A program made the translations under genes and the position numbers. DNA of 27,986 nucleotides from CAYGWP01 sp964353455 (GTDB lineage Bacteria > Planctomycetota > Phycisphaerae > FEN-1346), in NCBI GenBank assembly GCA_964353455.1, contig CAYGWP010000190.1, forward strand, positions 1-27,986, read 5' to 3'. The number at the start of each line of letters is the position of its first letter. The stretch's first letter is position 1. Shown here piece after piece: positions 1 to 7,414 of the stretch. The notes under the pieces were generated by a model. The model made no database searches, was not told where the DNA came from, and saw only the letters and a list, made by a program, of their open reading frames with translations.

Positions 1-1245
1 GAACAACTCCAGGAACGAACTGGTGATGCTGCCGTCCGGCAGCGCAATCGAGCGATGCTTCTCGGGAACGAACGTGAACGGCTCCGGAATCGCGCTGGTG
101 TACTTCTCCGTCGTCCCGGCGATCTGGCAGAAGGCGTCGAACAGCACCCCGGCCTCCAGCCGCCGCAACGGATAGAAGGCGAAATTGGCCTCGCCCTGCG
201 GAGAGGGGGTCTTTGGAATGCATGAAAGTTGATACGTATTGGAGTTCAGAATCAACCGGTAGATGTGCTTGAGGTCGTACTTGGCTGCTACCAGTTCCCG
301 CTCCAGGTAGGCCAGCAATTCTGGGTTGCTGGGGGGGTTGTCGGGCCGGATGTCGTCGGGCTCATGAACTATGCCGCGCCCCAGCAGCCACGACCAGACG
401 CGGTTTACGATGTTGCGTGCGAACCAGGGGTTCTTCGGGTCAATCAGCCAGTTGGCGAAGACCTCCCGCGGGTCCTGCCCGGCAGGCAGCAGCACGCGCG
501 TTCCGTCCGGAAAGACGGCCGCCGCTTGTGCCGCATCCGTCTTGGCGGGGTCGAAGAGAACGATCTCCTCTTTCCATTCCGCCGTGGGCTTGTAGCCGAC
601 CCGCGAGAAGAAGGCCGCCATGCCCGACAGGCGGTCTTTCGGCCAGTTCTCGGCCCGCGTTCCCATGAACGTCAAGGCCACGGCTTGCGCGATGGCCTGC
701 GGTTCCCTGTTCTGGATGGCGCGGTAGAAGTTGACCTGTGGCACGCGGAAATTGCTGCCGCTCTCCGTGAGCAATTCGCGGACGAACTGGTCATACGGCT
801 TGTTTTCCTTGATGGCCGTCCGAATCCATCTGTAATACGCCTGCGCCGCATTGGGCCACAGGTTGATGGGAAACTCCGCCTTGACCCGCAGGAGGTCGCT
901 CCACTTCATCGCCCAGTAATCCGCAAACTCCCCGCGCGCCAGCAGTCGGTCAATCAAGGCGCGGCGTTTGTTTGGACTGCGGTCCACCAGGAAGTCTTTC
1001 GCCTCGTCCGCGGTTGGAAGCGTGCCGATAACATCCAGGTACACGCGCCGGACGAACACGGCGTCCGAACAGAGGCTGGCGGGCTGAATGCCCAACTTCT
1101 GGAACCTGCCGAAAACCAGTTTGTCGATCTGGCATTCAGGCGTAAGGGCGGCATCGCTTTCGAAAGGGCTCGGCGCCGCCGCTCCGCCAAGGGCGCTCAG
1201 GGCCGCCAAGAGCACGACCGCAGAACTCAATAGTGCCTTCATCAT
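1..1245 (-). CDS. DUF1549/DUF1553 domain protein, 3' end outside window
   Basis: The reading frame is open for 415 codons from the ATG at 1245 to the window edge, so the C-terminus is missing. The N-terminus is a signal peptide (MMKALLSSAVVLLAALSALG). A DUF1549-like part follows at about residues 35-230, with the segments RRVYLDVIGTLPT and DYWAMKWSDLLR. The start of DUF1553 follows (NPWFARNIVNRVWSWLLGRG, then RPDNPPSNPELLAYLE and KHIYRLILNSNTYQLS). These paired domains are typical of Planctomycetes, where such genes often sit beside DUF1501 genes; their biochemical role is not established. I see no CxxCH haem motif in the visible part. A second ATG lies at 1242. AAGAGG about 8 bases upstream is a suitable ribosome binding site, and a TATAAT lies at 1298-1303 on the same strand. 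Family assignment is confident; function is unknown. Confidence 0.9.
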   Translation of the reverse strand, partial: MMKALLSSAVVLLAALSALGGAAAPSPFESDAALTPECQIDKLVFGRFQKLGIQPASLCSDAVFVRRVYLDVIGTLPTADEAKDFLVDRSPNKRRALIDRLLARGEFADYWAMKWSDLLRVKAEFPINLWPNAAQAYYRWIRTAIKENKPYDQFVRELLTESGSNFRVPQVNFYRAIQNREPQAIAQAVALTFMGTRAENWPKDRLSGMAAFFSRVGYKPTAEWKEEIVLFDPAKTDAAQAAAVFPDGTRVLLPAGQDPREVFANWLIDPKNPWFARNIVNRVWSWLLGRGIVHEPDDIRPDNPPSNPELLAYLERELVAAKYDLKHIYRLILNSNTYQLSCIPKTPSPQGEANFAFYPLRRLEAGVLFDAFCQIAGTTEKYTSAIPEPFTFVPEKHRSIALPDGSITSSFLELF

Positions 1246-1297
1246 GGCTTTTCGCCTCTTACAGATACACCAGAAGGCACGACCGCACAAGCCCCCT

Positions 1298-1328
1298 ATT
1301 ATAGGTACAAACTTCCGCGGCAGTCGAA
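1298..1328 (-). promoter_or_regulatory. Putative promoter of the DUF1549/DUF1553 gene
   Basis: On the minus strand a perfect TATAAT (1298-1303) is preceded, after a long 19-base spacer, by TTCGAC (1323-1328). It lies about 52 bases upstream of the ATG at 1245. The -10 box is convincing; the -35 box is poor. Confidence 0.35.
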
Positions 1329-1401
1329 GGTTACGGTCGGAGCCGTAGTCAGAGGCCCGCCGTCCCACGCGGCCCTTGCCCAGGACAAAACGCCCCTCGC
1401 T

Positions 1402-1465
1402 ATCGGGTATTGCCCGATTCCCGCACGGTCGGTTCTCGACCGGCCTGCGGGCCGTAGCCCTACGG
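1402..1465. other. Cluster of three perfect hairpins in an intergenic region
   Basis: Three adjacent inverted repeats lie between the phosphatase stop (1488) and the DUF1549 promoter. The first is ATCGGG/CCCGAT (1402-1407/1413-1418, 5-base loop). The second is CCCGCA-CGGTCG/CGACCG-TGCGGG (1420-1431/1437-1451, a 12-bp stem with a 3-base bulge and 5-base loop). The third is CCGTA/TACGG (1452-1456/1461-1465). They lie just downstream of the minus-strand FHA-phosphatase gene, so they could end its transcript or protect the 3' end. No clean run of T follows the stems, although the minus strand reads GCGTTTTGTC shortly after the last one. An RNA element or short repeat family is equally possible. 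Confidence 0.5.
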
Positions 1466-1487
1466 CGGGCGAAGGCCGGAATAGCGC

Positions 1488-3212
1488 CTACCGTGGCCGG
1501 CGCATGAGGACCAGGATTGTGGCGTCGTCGTGCTGCGGCAGGAACTGGCGGAAGTCGGTCACGGCCTTGTTCACCCGGCGAACCAGTTCCTCGGCGGAGC
1601 GGCCGGCGGCGCTCTCCACGATCCGGCAGAGGCGCTCGTTCCCGAAGCGGTCGCGGTCGGGCGCCATGGCGTCAGTGATACCGTCGGTCACGACGAGAAG
1701 TCCGCTGCCGGGGGCGATAGTCTCGGCCTGGGCTTCAAAGGGTTCATCCATCATGCCGAGCGGCGGGTTTGCCGGCCTCGCAAATTCCGCAGCGGCGGCC
1801 TGGGGCCGGATGTGGAACGGCGGCGGGTGACCGGCGTTCACGTAGTTCAGCCTGCCTCCGGCCGCATCGAAGACGCCGAGGAAGAGCGTGACGAACATCC
1901 CCTCGGTCAGGTTCTGAAGCAGGTGCCGGTTCAGGTGCTCCATGACGTGCGATGGGTCGGTGCAGAACGACAGCGTGGTCCGCAGGGCGGCCTGAAGGTT
2001 GGCCATCACCATGGCGGCCGCCAGCCCCTTGCCGCACACGTCGCCGATGGCGAAGGCCAGGCGGCCGTCCTCCAGAGGCCAGAGGTCGCAGTAGTCGCCG
2101 CCAACCCACATCGCCGGCTCGTAGCCGATGGCGACCTCCATGCCCGGGTATTGGCGATCCAGGTGTGGCGCCAGGTTCCGCTGGATCTTCTGCGCCAGGG
2201 CAAGTTGCTGGTCGAGGGCACACCGCTCGGCCCGCGCCTCCGTAAGGAGCAGGCTCTTACGGGCAAACCCTGCCTGCCGCGCGATGGCTTGAAGATAATC
2301 GAGCATGTCGGTAGCCGCCTGGTCGGCGGGAACGTCCAGGTACAGCGCATCGGTCACGTCCTCGGCCGCATTGACAGGCGCGCAGAAGACCGCGCGGGGC
2401 TCCGCGGCATCGACCACCGTTAGGTTCATCGCCTCGCCGCCGCCCCCGGTTCGAGCGGAGACAGCCCTTTCTCCCGAGCGGACCGCCTCCAGGACGCGCC
2501 GCGACAGCCGCAGGCTCGGCGCCGCCTGGGGAGAAAAGGGTCCAGGACCTTTAAACGACGTTAGGGGTTCTGGACCCTTTTCTCCCCGACCGGCGAGGTG
2601 AACGGCAAGCATCTCCGGCGCCGGGGCAGGCGACGGGCCGCCGCGCTGGAGCCGAAGGACGCAGACAAGCGCCTCCTGCGTCATGGCAACGCATCGACAT
2701 AATTCCGGATACAGGTCCCCGGGCGTCGCCACGCCGGCCAGGTGGTCCATGACGGCGTTGAGCTGCCGCAGGCGGTCGCCGGAGACACGCTCGGCCGCTC
2801 CCGCCTTCGCCTGGACCAGCCCGGCGGTCGGTTCGTCTTCCGCCAGGGTGGTGGTAGTCATGGTCGCGCCAGGGTCGGCCTGGATCTCGCGCCTGAGGCC
2901 CTCCGACACCTGGAGCGTGAACGGATAGATGGAGATGCGGTCGCCGGAGGCCACGGGCCGCGACTTGATCTTCTCGCCGGCCACATGAACGCCGTTGCGG
3001 CTGCCGAGGTCCTCGACGATCCACCGGCCGAACGGGTCGCGGTAGATGCGGGCGTGCCGCCACGAGATTTGGGCGCTCGCGAGGACCACGCCGCAGGCCG
3101 GGTCGCGGCCGATGACGACGCCGGCGGGGTCCAGCGGGACCTCGCGGCTGGGCCCTGGGCCGGAGATGATCACTTTGGCCTTCATATCGGGCGGAAGCGC
3201 GTGGCGGGTCAC
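1488..3212 (-). CDS. FHA-GAF-SpoIIE (PP2C-type) serine phosphatase
   Basis: The 574-aa protein has three modules. An FHA phosphothreonine-binding domain spans about residues 13-105 (GRDPACG, SWRHARI, DLGSRNGV). A GAF-like region spans about 145-325. An RsbU/SpoIIE-type PP2C phosphatase spans about 340-572, with metal-site motifs GGDYCD (371-376), IGDVCGKG (389-396), VTDGITD (508-514) and QHDDATILV (560-568). Such proteins usually dephosphorylate anti-anti-sigma factors or other phosphoproteins in the cytoplasm. The GTG start at 3212 overlaps the preceding stop as GTGA, and GGAGAC sits about 9 bases upstream. This favours it over the ATG at residue 10, which has no ribosome binding site. Residues about 209-229 are encoded by a palindromic insert (2528-2587) inside the GAF region. 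No cognate anti-sigma gene is in the window. Confidence 0.93.
   Translation of the reverse strand: MTRHALPPDMKAKVIISGPGPSREVPLDPAGVVIGRDPACGVVLASAQISWRHARIYRDPFGRWIVEDLGSRNGVHVAGEKIKSRPVASGDRISIYPFTLQVSEGLRREIQADPGATMTTTTLAEDEPTAGLVQAKAGAAERVSGDRLRQLNAVMDHLAGVATPGDLYPELCRCVAMTQEALVCVLRLQRGGPSPAPAPEMLAVHLAGRGEKGPEPLTSFKGPGPFSPQAAPSLRLSRRVLEAVRSGERAVSARTGGGGEAMNLTVVDAAEPRAVFCAPVNAAEDVTDALYLDVPADQAATDMLDYLQAIARQAGFARKSLLLTEARAERCALDQQLALAQKIQRNLAPHLDRQYPGMEVAIGYEPAMWVGGDYCDLWPLEDGRLAFAIGDVCGKGLAAAMVMANLQAALRTTLSFCTDPSHVMEHLNRHLLQNLTEGMFVTLFLGVFDAAGGRLNYVNAGHPPPFHIRPQAAAAEFARPANPPLGMMDEPFEAQAETIAPGSGLLVVTDGITDAMAPDRDRFGNERLCRIVESAAGRSAEELVRRVNKAVTDFRQFLPQHDDATILVLMRRPR
2528..2587. repeat. REPIN-like 60-bp palindromic element inside a coding region
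   Basis: Two perfect 18-bp inverted arms, GGGGAGAAAAGGGTCCAG (2528-2545) and its complement (2570-2587), flank a 24-base centre. The centre extends the pairing by 3 of 4 bases and holds a small AACG-A-CGTT palindrome. The unit is 60 bases, exactly 20 codons, and keeps the phosphatase frame open. It encodes a glycine/proline-rich stretch in a loop of the GAF-like domain. The architecture resembles REPINs (paired inverted REP sequences mobilised by RAYT transposases) or protein-coding palindromic elements of the Rickettsia RPE type. No second copy and no RAYT gene was found in this window, so the family assignment is inference. Confidence 0.75.
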
Positions 3213-5071
3213 GGTTTTGTCTCCGGGTATCCGACGAAGAGTGGAATCGTGCTGCCCCCGGTGCGATGCGGGCAGTCGGCCGGCCGCAGGTCCTTGGCCT
3301 GGCCGCCGCGGACCTCGCGGACCACAGGGTCGAACGGCCCGTGCTTCTGCGAGAAGTTCGCCTCGCCGAAGGTGACGGACGTGGCGGAGTCTTCGCAGAG
3401 GAACATCGGAGCGCCCTCGACGAAGGTTGTAGTATAGCAGAACCCGCCGCAGACCTCGGTCTTGCCGCCGCCCCTGGTGTGGATCAGCGTGCCGCCGCGC
3501 TCGGTCTTAAGGCCCAGGATCCAGAGGATTGCCCCGTCGCTCAGGATATGGGTGCCCTCGCGCTCAGTGTTGATCTGCCGCGCCCAGACGCGCTGGCCTT
3601 TTGCGAACTGGAAAACCGAGCAGACCACGTCCTCAATGAACACGTCGCCTGGGGCCGTGGCGGTGAAACCCTGCGTGGTCATGAGTCCGCCGAGGGCCTG
3701 GACGGCCATGTTCTTAAGGACCGCCGTGCGGCGCGACGCCTGGACGAAACCCTTGGCCAGGCCCTGCATGTTCTCGATGACCACGACGGGCGGGTCGCCG
3801 TCGTCGAATTGAAACTTCCCCTCGCCGCGCGTCGTGGCGTTCTGCCCGAGGCCGATGATCCGCTCGACCTTGCCACGGATGTGCACCGTCCCGTTCACGT
3901 AGAAAGTGCCCATCGGGAAATAGACGGTCTTGGCGCCGGAGTCGATGGCCTTCTGCACGGCCTCGGTCGAATCGGGGGCGTCTTTGCCTTTGCCCGGCTG
4001 CGCGCCGAACTTGGCAACGCTCGCCCACGTCCGCGGGTCGCCCCACGGCACGTCGGGCGTCTCCTTGACCTCAAGGCCGAGCGACCGCTGCCCGGAAGGC
4101 CAGACGCTCAGGGGCCTGTGCGAAACGAACTCGGCCACCTTAGGGCCGGCAGCGCCCTGCCCGGCACCGCTGTCGCTGCGGATCGCCTCGCGGAAACCGC
4201 TTGTCTCAACGTTTCGGGCAAAGAGGGCCGCGGGTCTGGAGTTGACGATGGCGGCAGCGCCCTTGCCGGAAAGCCGCGCATCCAGAAGGGCCATGACGGC
4301 CGAGCCGCTGTTCTCGACCGCGACCGGCGCGCCCCCGGCCACGAGGCCGCGTATGCTGACGCACTGGCCGGCGTTGCGCAGCCCAACCGCGGCCTGATTC
4401 TCAAGCGTGATATGCTCGAAGGTGATGCTATCGACTGCCGTGCGGCAACTGATGCCGATGTCGAAGCCAATGACCCTGACATTCTTGACGAGGCACGGCC
4501 CCTGCTCATCGGTGTAGCCGAGGTCCAGGCCGATTGCGCCGCGCCCGTCGCCGGAGCGGATAACGACCTCGCGGAACGAGCCGGTGTTATTGGAGATGAA
4601 CTGCGCCCCGATCGCCCCCGGATTGCCGCGGCCCGTGTCGAACGTGAGGTTGCGGATGTAGTTCTTGAAGCGCTGGGCGGGCTTCTGGCCGGTCCACACC
4701 ATCGCCTTCGGCCGCCCGGGGTCCGTGTAGCCCGGACAAGCATCCTTGAGGCGAAGCACCGCGCCAGCCATGCTCTCGCCCCAGAGCGTGGAACACGACT
4801 GGCGGCCGGGCCATTTCAGGGTGTCGGAAACCAGGTACGTCCCGTTCGGAAGATAGACGATGGCCCCGATGTTCTCATCCAGCGCCCGCTGGATGGCGGC
4901 CGTGTCGTCGGTCTTGCCATCGCCCTTGGCGTTGTACGGGGCCTTGGCGACGTTCGCCAGGCCGGTGTCTTCTGGGAAAACGATGCTTTCGTTCTGCGGT
5001 GTTCCAGACTGGGCCAGGAGGCACGCCGCCAGGAGAACCGAGACCGCGCAGACACACAGGCATCGTATCAT
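3209..5071 (-). CDS. Exported pectate-lyase-superfamily (beta-helix) protein
   Basis: The 620-aa protein begins with a hydrophobic signal sequence. LLAAC around residue 17 resembles a lipobox, so it may be a lipoprotein. Two copies of the Pectate_lyase_3-type N-terminal motif are visible. The first is near residues 41-85 (PYNAKGDGKTDDTAAIQRAL, then YLPNGTYLVSDTL). The second is near 351-400 (VAKFGAQPGKGKDAPDSTEA, then YFPMGTFYVNGTVHI). Parallel beta-helix-like sequence lies between them. This fold serves polysaccharide lyases and hydrolases such as pectate lyases and GH28; the substrate cannot be assigned. It follows the nitrilase-like gene after 32 bases, and its TGA overlaps the GTG of the FHA phosphatase, so the two are probably translationally coupled. 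GAGGG about 10 bases upstream of the ATG is a weak ribosome binding site. Confidence 0.87.
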   Translation of the reverse strand: MIRCLCVCAVSVLLAACLLAQSGTPQNESIVFPEDTGLANVAKAPYNAKGDGKTDDTAAIQRALDENIGAIVYLPNGTYLVSDTLKWPGRQSCSTLWGESMAGAVLRLKDACPGYTDPGRPKAMVWTGQKPAQRFKNYIRNLTFDTGRGNPGAIGAQFISNNTGSFREVVIRSGDGRGAIGLDLGYTDEQGPCLVKNVRVIGFDIGISCRTAVDSITFEHITLENQAAVGLRNAGQCVSIRGLVAGGAPVAVENSGSAVMALLDARLSGKGAAAIVNSRPAALFARNVETSGFREAIRSDSGAGQGAAGPKVAEFVSHRPLSVWPSGQRSLGLEVKETPDVPWGDPRTWASVAKFGAQPGKGKDAPDSTEAVQKAIDSGAKTVYFPMGTFYVNGTVHIRGKVERIIGLGQNATTRGEGKFQFDDGDPPVVVIENMQGLAKGFVQASRRTAVLKNMAVQALGGLMTTQGFTATAPGDVFIEDVVCSVFQFAKGQRVWARQINTEREGTHILSDGAILWILGLKTERGGTLIHTRGGGKTEVCGGFCYTTTFVEGAPMFLCEDSATSVTFGEANFSQKHGPFDPVVREVRGGQAKDLRPADCPHRTGGSTIPLFVGYPETKP

Positions 5072-5103
5072 GAAGGTGTGCCCTCAAAAGCGATCCGCGG
5101 CGG

Positions 5104-6456
5104 CTACTCTCGGCCGAGCGTCCCGTAGGTTCCGGGCATCCTATCGCGCGGGCCGATGCTTCGCCAGTGTCCGACCCACGGCAGGGGCTCGCGGACGGAG
5201 AGGTCGATCTCGCGCCAGAAGATGCCGTCGCGGCCGCCGCTGGACACCAGGATCCGCCCCAGGGGGTCGATGATCATGCTGCTGCCATCGTACACCGACG
5301 GGACCAGGTACAGGCCGGCGTCGCGGGCGCGGACGCGGAAGACGGTCTCGCCCTGGGCGCGGCCGTCGGCATCGGGCGAGGTGTCGCCCCAGGTTGGGGC
5401 GAACAGTATCTCGGCCCCCTGGAGTCCGAAGATCTCCGCCGCCTCCGGGAAGAACCAGTCGTAGCAAATCTGGATGGCTATGGTCCCGAAGTCGGTCCGG
5501 AAGACCGGGTACTCCGCGCCCGGCGTGATGCCCTGCCGCCACTCCTCGCGCGGCAGGTGGATCTTGCGGTACTTGCCGGCCATGCGGCCCTCGCGGTCCA
5601 GCAGGACGGCGGTGTTGTAGATGCGGTCGCCCTCGCGCTCCGTGATAGCCGCCACGACCCAGCACCGGGCGGCGCGCGCGGCGGCGCCGAGGCGCTCGGT
5701 CGATGGCCCGGGGACCGCCTCCGCCACGTCGGCCACGGTGCGCTGCGTGCCGACCGTGGTGATCGCCTCGCCGAGGCAGACGATGTCGAGGCCCAGCCGG
5801 CCCGCCTCCGCGATCTGGGCGCAGAAGAGGTCGAGGTTCTTCTCGGGCGTGCTGCTCTTCGGCCTGAGATAAACCGTGCCGACCTTGACCTTTCGCGGCG
5901 GCGGAGTCGCGGTCGGGCGGATGCTGATGCGACGCCAGAGGACCGACCCGCCCTCGGGCCACTTCACTTCCAGCGACAGGTGCGCCCCGTCGGCACCCTC
6001 CGGCGCGACGTACACATCCTCGAAGCGCGCCTGGTTGCCGGAGACCTGCGGCCCGCGGATAATCACGCCCGCCGGATGCACGGGCTTGCCGCCGCGGGTC
6101 CACGTCAGCCGCACGATGAGCGACCGCCACGGATGCGCGATGCCGCGCAACTCGGCGACGGCCTCGATCGCGTACGCCTGCCCGGCCTGGATGCCGGAAA
6201 GGTCCTGCCGCACGCCGCCGACGGCGAAGGGTTCCTTCGGGGCATCGACGAGGAGTCCGCCCTCTGCGCGGCGGGACGTGACGGCGGCATTCTGCCACAG
6301 GGGAGTCCACGCGGCCCAGTTGGCAGGGAGCCCCCCCTGCCCCTCCGCCGCAAAGTCGCCGTTCGCGACGAGTTCTTTGCGGTCGTCAGCCCCGAAGGCA
6401 ACGGAGGCCGCGGCAAGGGCGAGGAGGACACCGAGCGAGAGTCCTTCATAGAGCAT
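5104..6456 (-). CDS. Exported carbon-nitrogen hydrolase with N-terminal CBM-like domain
   Basis: The 450-aa protein has a signal peptide (about residues 1-22). A jelly-roll, carbohydrate-binding-like region follows at about 28-182 (VANGDFAAEGQGGLPANWAAW region). A nitrilase-fold domain spans about 188-425. The catalytic triad is visible: Glu230 (CLGEAI), Lys298 (KYRKIHLP) and Cys331 (QICYDWFFPE). The family hydrolyses nitriles or amides, or transfers amide groups, and is normally cytoplasmic, so an exported form fused to a binding module is uncommon. Its substrate may be an amide-bearing polymer or amino sugar; that is inference. AAGGAG lies about 10 bases before the ATG. It sits between the secretin-like and pectate-lyase-like genes in one orientation, with gaps of 39 and 32 bases. 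Confidence 0.9.
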   Translation of the reverse strand: MLYEGLSLGVLLALAAASVAFGADDRKELVANGDFAAEGQGGLPANWAAWTPLWQNAAVTSRRAEGGLLVDAPKEPFAVGGVRQDLSGIQAGQAYAIEAVAELRGIAHPWRSLIVRLTWTRGGKPVHPAGVIIRGPQVSGNQARFEDVYVAPEGADGAHLSLEVKWPEGGSVLWRRISIRPTATPPPRKVKVGTVYLRPKSSTPEKNLDLFCAQIAEAGRLGLDIVCLGEAITTVGTQRTVADVAEAVPGPSTERLGAAARAARCWVVAAITEREGDRIYNTAVLLDREGRMAGKYRKIHLPREEWRQGITPGAEYPVFRTDFGTIAIQICYDWFFPEAAEIFGLQGAEILFAPTWGDTSPDADGRAQGETVFRVRARDAGLYLVPSVYDGSSMIIDPLGRILVSSGGRDGIFWREIDLSVREPLPWVGHWRSIGPRDRMPGTYGTLGRE

Positions 6457-6495
6457 TGCACGGGGCTCCTTTCGAGACTGACATGGCGCTGCGCG

Positions 6496-7353
6496 TTACT
6501 CAATCGCAGCCAGGAGTTTGGCGATCGCGCGGTGCCCGTGGTCCGTCTGCGTGATGACCAGGCGCCCGCCCAGGTACTGGATCGTCGCCGGGCCGCCCTC
6601 ATCATCCCACGGGGCGATGCGGCGGTCGTTCTGATTCTTGACGAACTTCTTGATGAAATCAATGATCCGTTCGGGGGTGGCGCGGCCGGAGGTATCGGCG
6701 GCCTGGGTTTGACTCTGCGTGAAGAGGCCGCCGCCCCCGCCGCCGCCCGTCTGCGCGCTGCGCGCAATGATGTCGCCCACCGCGAACCGGGGCCCCTCAA
6801 AGTTCGGAATTTCGGCCAGCGCCAACTGGATGCCGTAAACACCGGTCTTCAGAGGGATATAGGATTTCTCGAGCGTCGTGACCAGGACGTACCCCGCCTC
6901 GATGCGATACCCGCATTCCTTCGGAAGGATGAGGTTAATCGCATCTTCATAGGTCATTCCGGTGGTATTGATCGTGGCCGTCCGGACCGAGAGGTCCATG
7001 CCGGCCTCTTCCAGCGCCGCATCGAAGACCACCGAGAAAGAGCCCGCCTCGGCCAGCGTCGTCAGGACCTGCTTGATGGCGATGTTCTGGAAGTCGAGTT
7101 TGGGTTTGGCGGTCATCATGGTGCGGCGGGTGCGGGCGTAGGCCTGGGCCTGGCGTGCGGCCTCTTCCCGCGCCTTGCGCTGGGCCGCCGGATCATCGGC
7201 GGGTTTGGCGGAGACATCCTTGGCCGGCGCAGCGGCCTTGGCCGTCGGCCCGGGCGCGGGCGGCGCCGGCAGCCCCGATTCCTTCGCAAGAAGATTCGCC
7301 CATCCCGACGTGAGAACCACGAGCACGCAAACCGTCCCCATTGCCAATCTCAT
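6496..7353 (-). CDS. Exported secretin-N0/STN-like protein of unknown function
   Basis: The 285-aa protein has a signal peptide (about residues 1-23), then an Ala/Pro/Lys-rich linker and a charged helical stretch to about 80. A short secretin-N0/STN-like domain follows at about 85-160 (LDFQNIAIKQVLTTLAEAGS, then YEDAINLILPKECGYR). A glycine run at 203-209 leads to a C-terminal unit at about 225-285 (DDEGGPATIQYLGGRLVITQ). That unit resembles a repeat seen in planctomycete secretin-related proteins. The secretin pore domain is absent, so it is probably a periplasmic accessory or free N-domain protein rather than a secretin. The start is firm: AAAGGAGG lies 6 bases upstream of the ATG. Neighbours suggest coexpression with exported hydrolases, but no type II secretion genes are in the window. 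Confidence 0.8.
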   Translation of the reverse strand: MRLAMGTVCVLVVLTSGWANLLAKESGLPAPPAPGPTAKAAAPAKDVSAKPADDPAAQRKAREEAARQAQAYARTRRTMMTAKPKLDFQNIAIKQVLTTLAEAGSFSVVFDAALEEAGMDLSVRTATINTTGMTYEDAINLILPKECGYRIEAGYVLVTTLEKSYIPLKTGVYGIQLALAEIPNFEGPRFAVGDIIARSAQTGGGGGGGLFTQSQTQAADTSGRATPERIIDFIKKFVKNQNDRRIAPWDDEGGPATIQYLGGRLVITQTDHGHRAIAKLLAAIE

Positions 7354-7371
7354 GGTCCGCCTCCTTTCAGC

Positions 7372-7410
7372 CCCCTGGCCCCATACATAGGGTTATACGA
7401 CCGCCAGGGG
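7372..7410. other. Inverted repeat in the gap before the secretin-like gene
   Basis: CCCCTGG (7372-7378) and CCAGGGG (7404-7410) form a 7-bp perfect inverted repeat with a 25-base spacer, between the peptidase stop and the Shine-Dalgarno of the secretin-like gene. No T run follows on either strand, so a terminator is not supported. An mRNA structure near the start or an operator is possible. Confidence 0.3.
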
Positions 7411-7414
7411 AAAT

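Noticed and set aside
738..760. Sigma-54-like TGGCACG...TTGC
   Set aside because: The spacer is two bases too long and it lies inside a coding region.
3266..5128. A 620-codon plus-strand frame opposite the pectate-lyase-like gene
   Set aside because: It mirrors the minus-strand gene codon for codon and has no recognisable motif.
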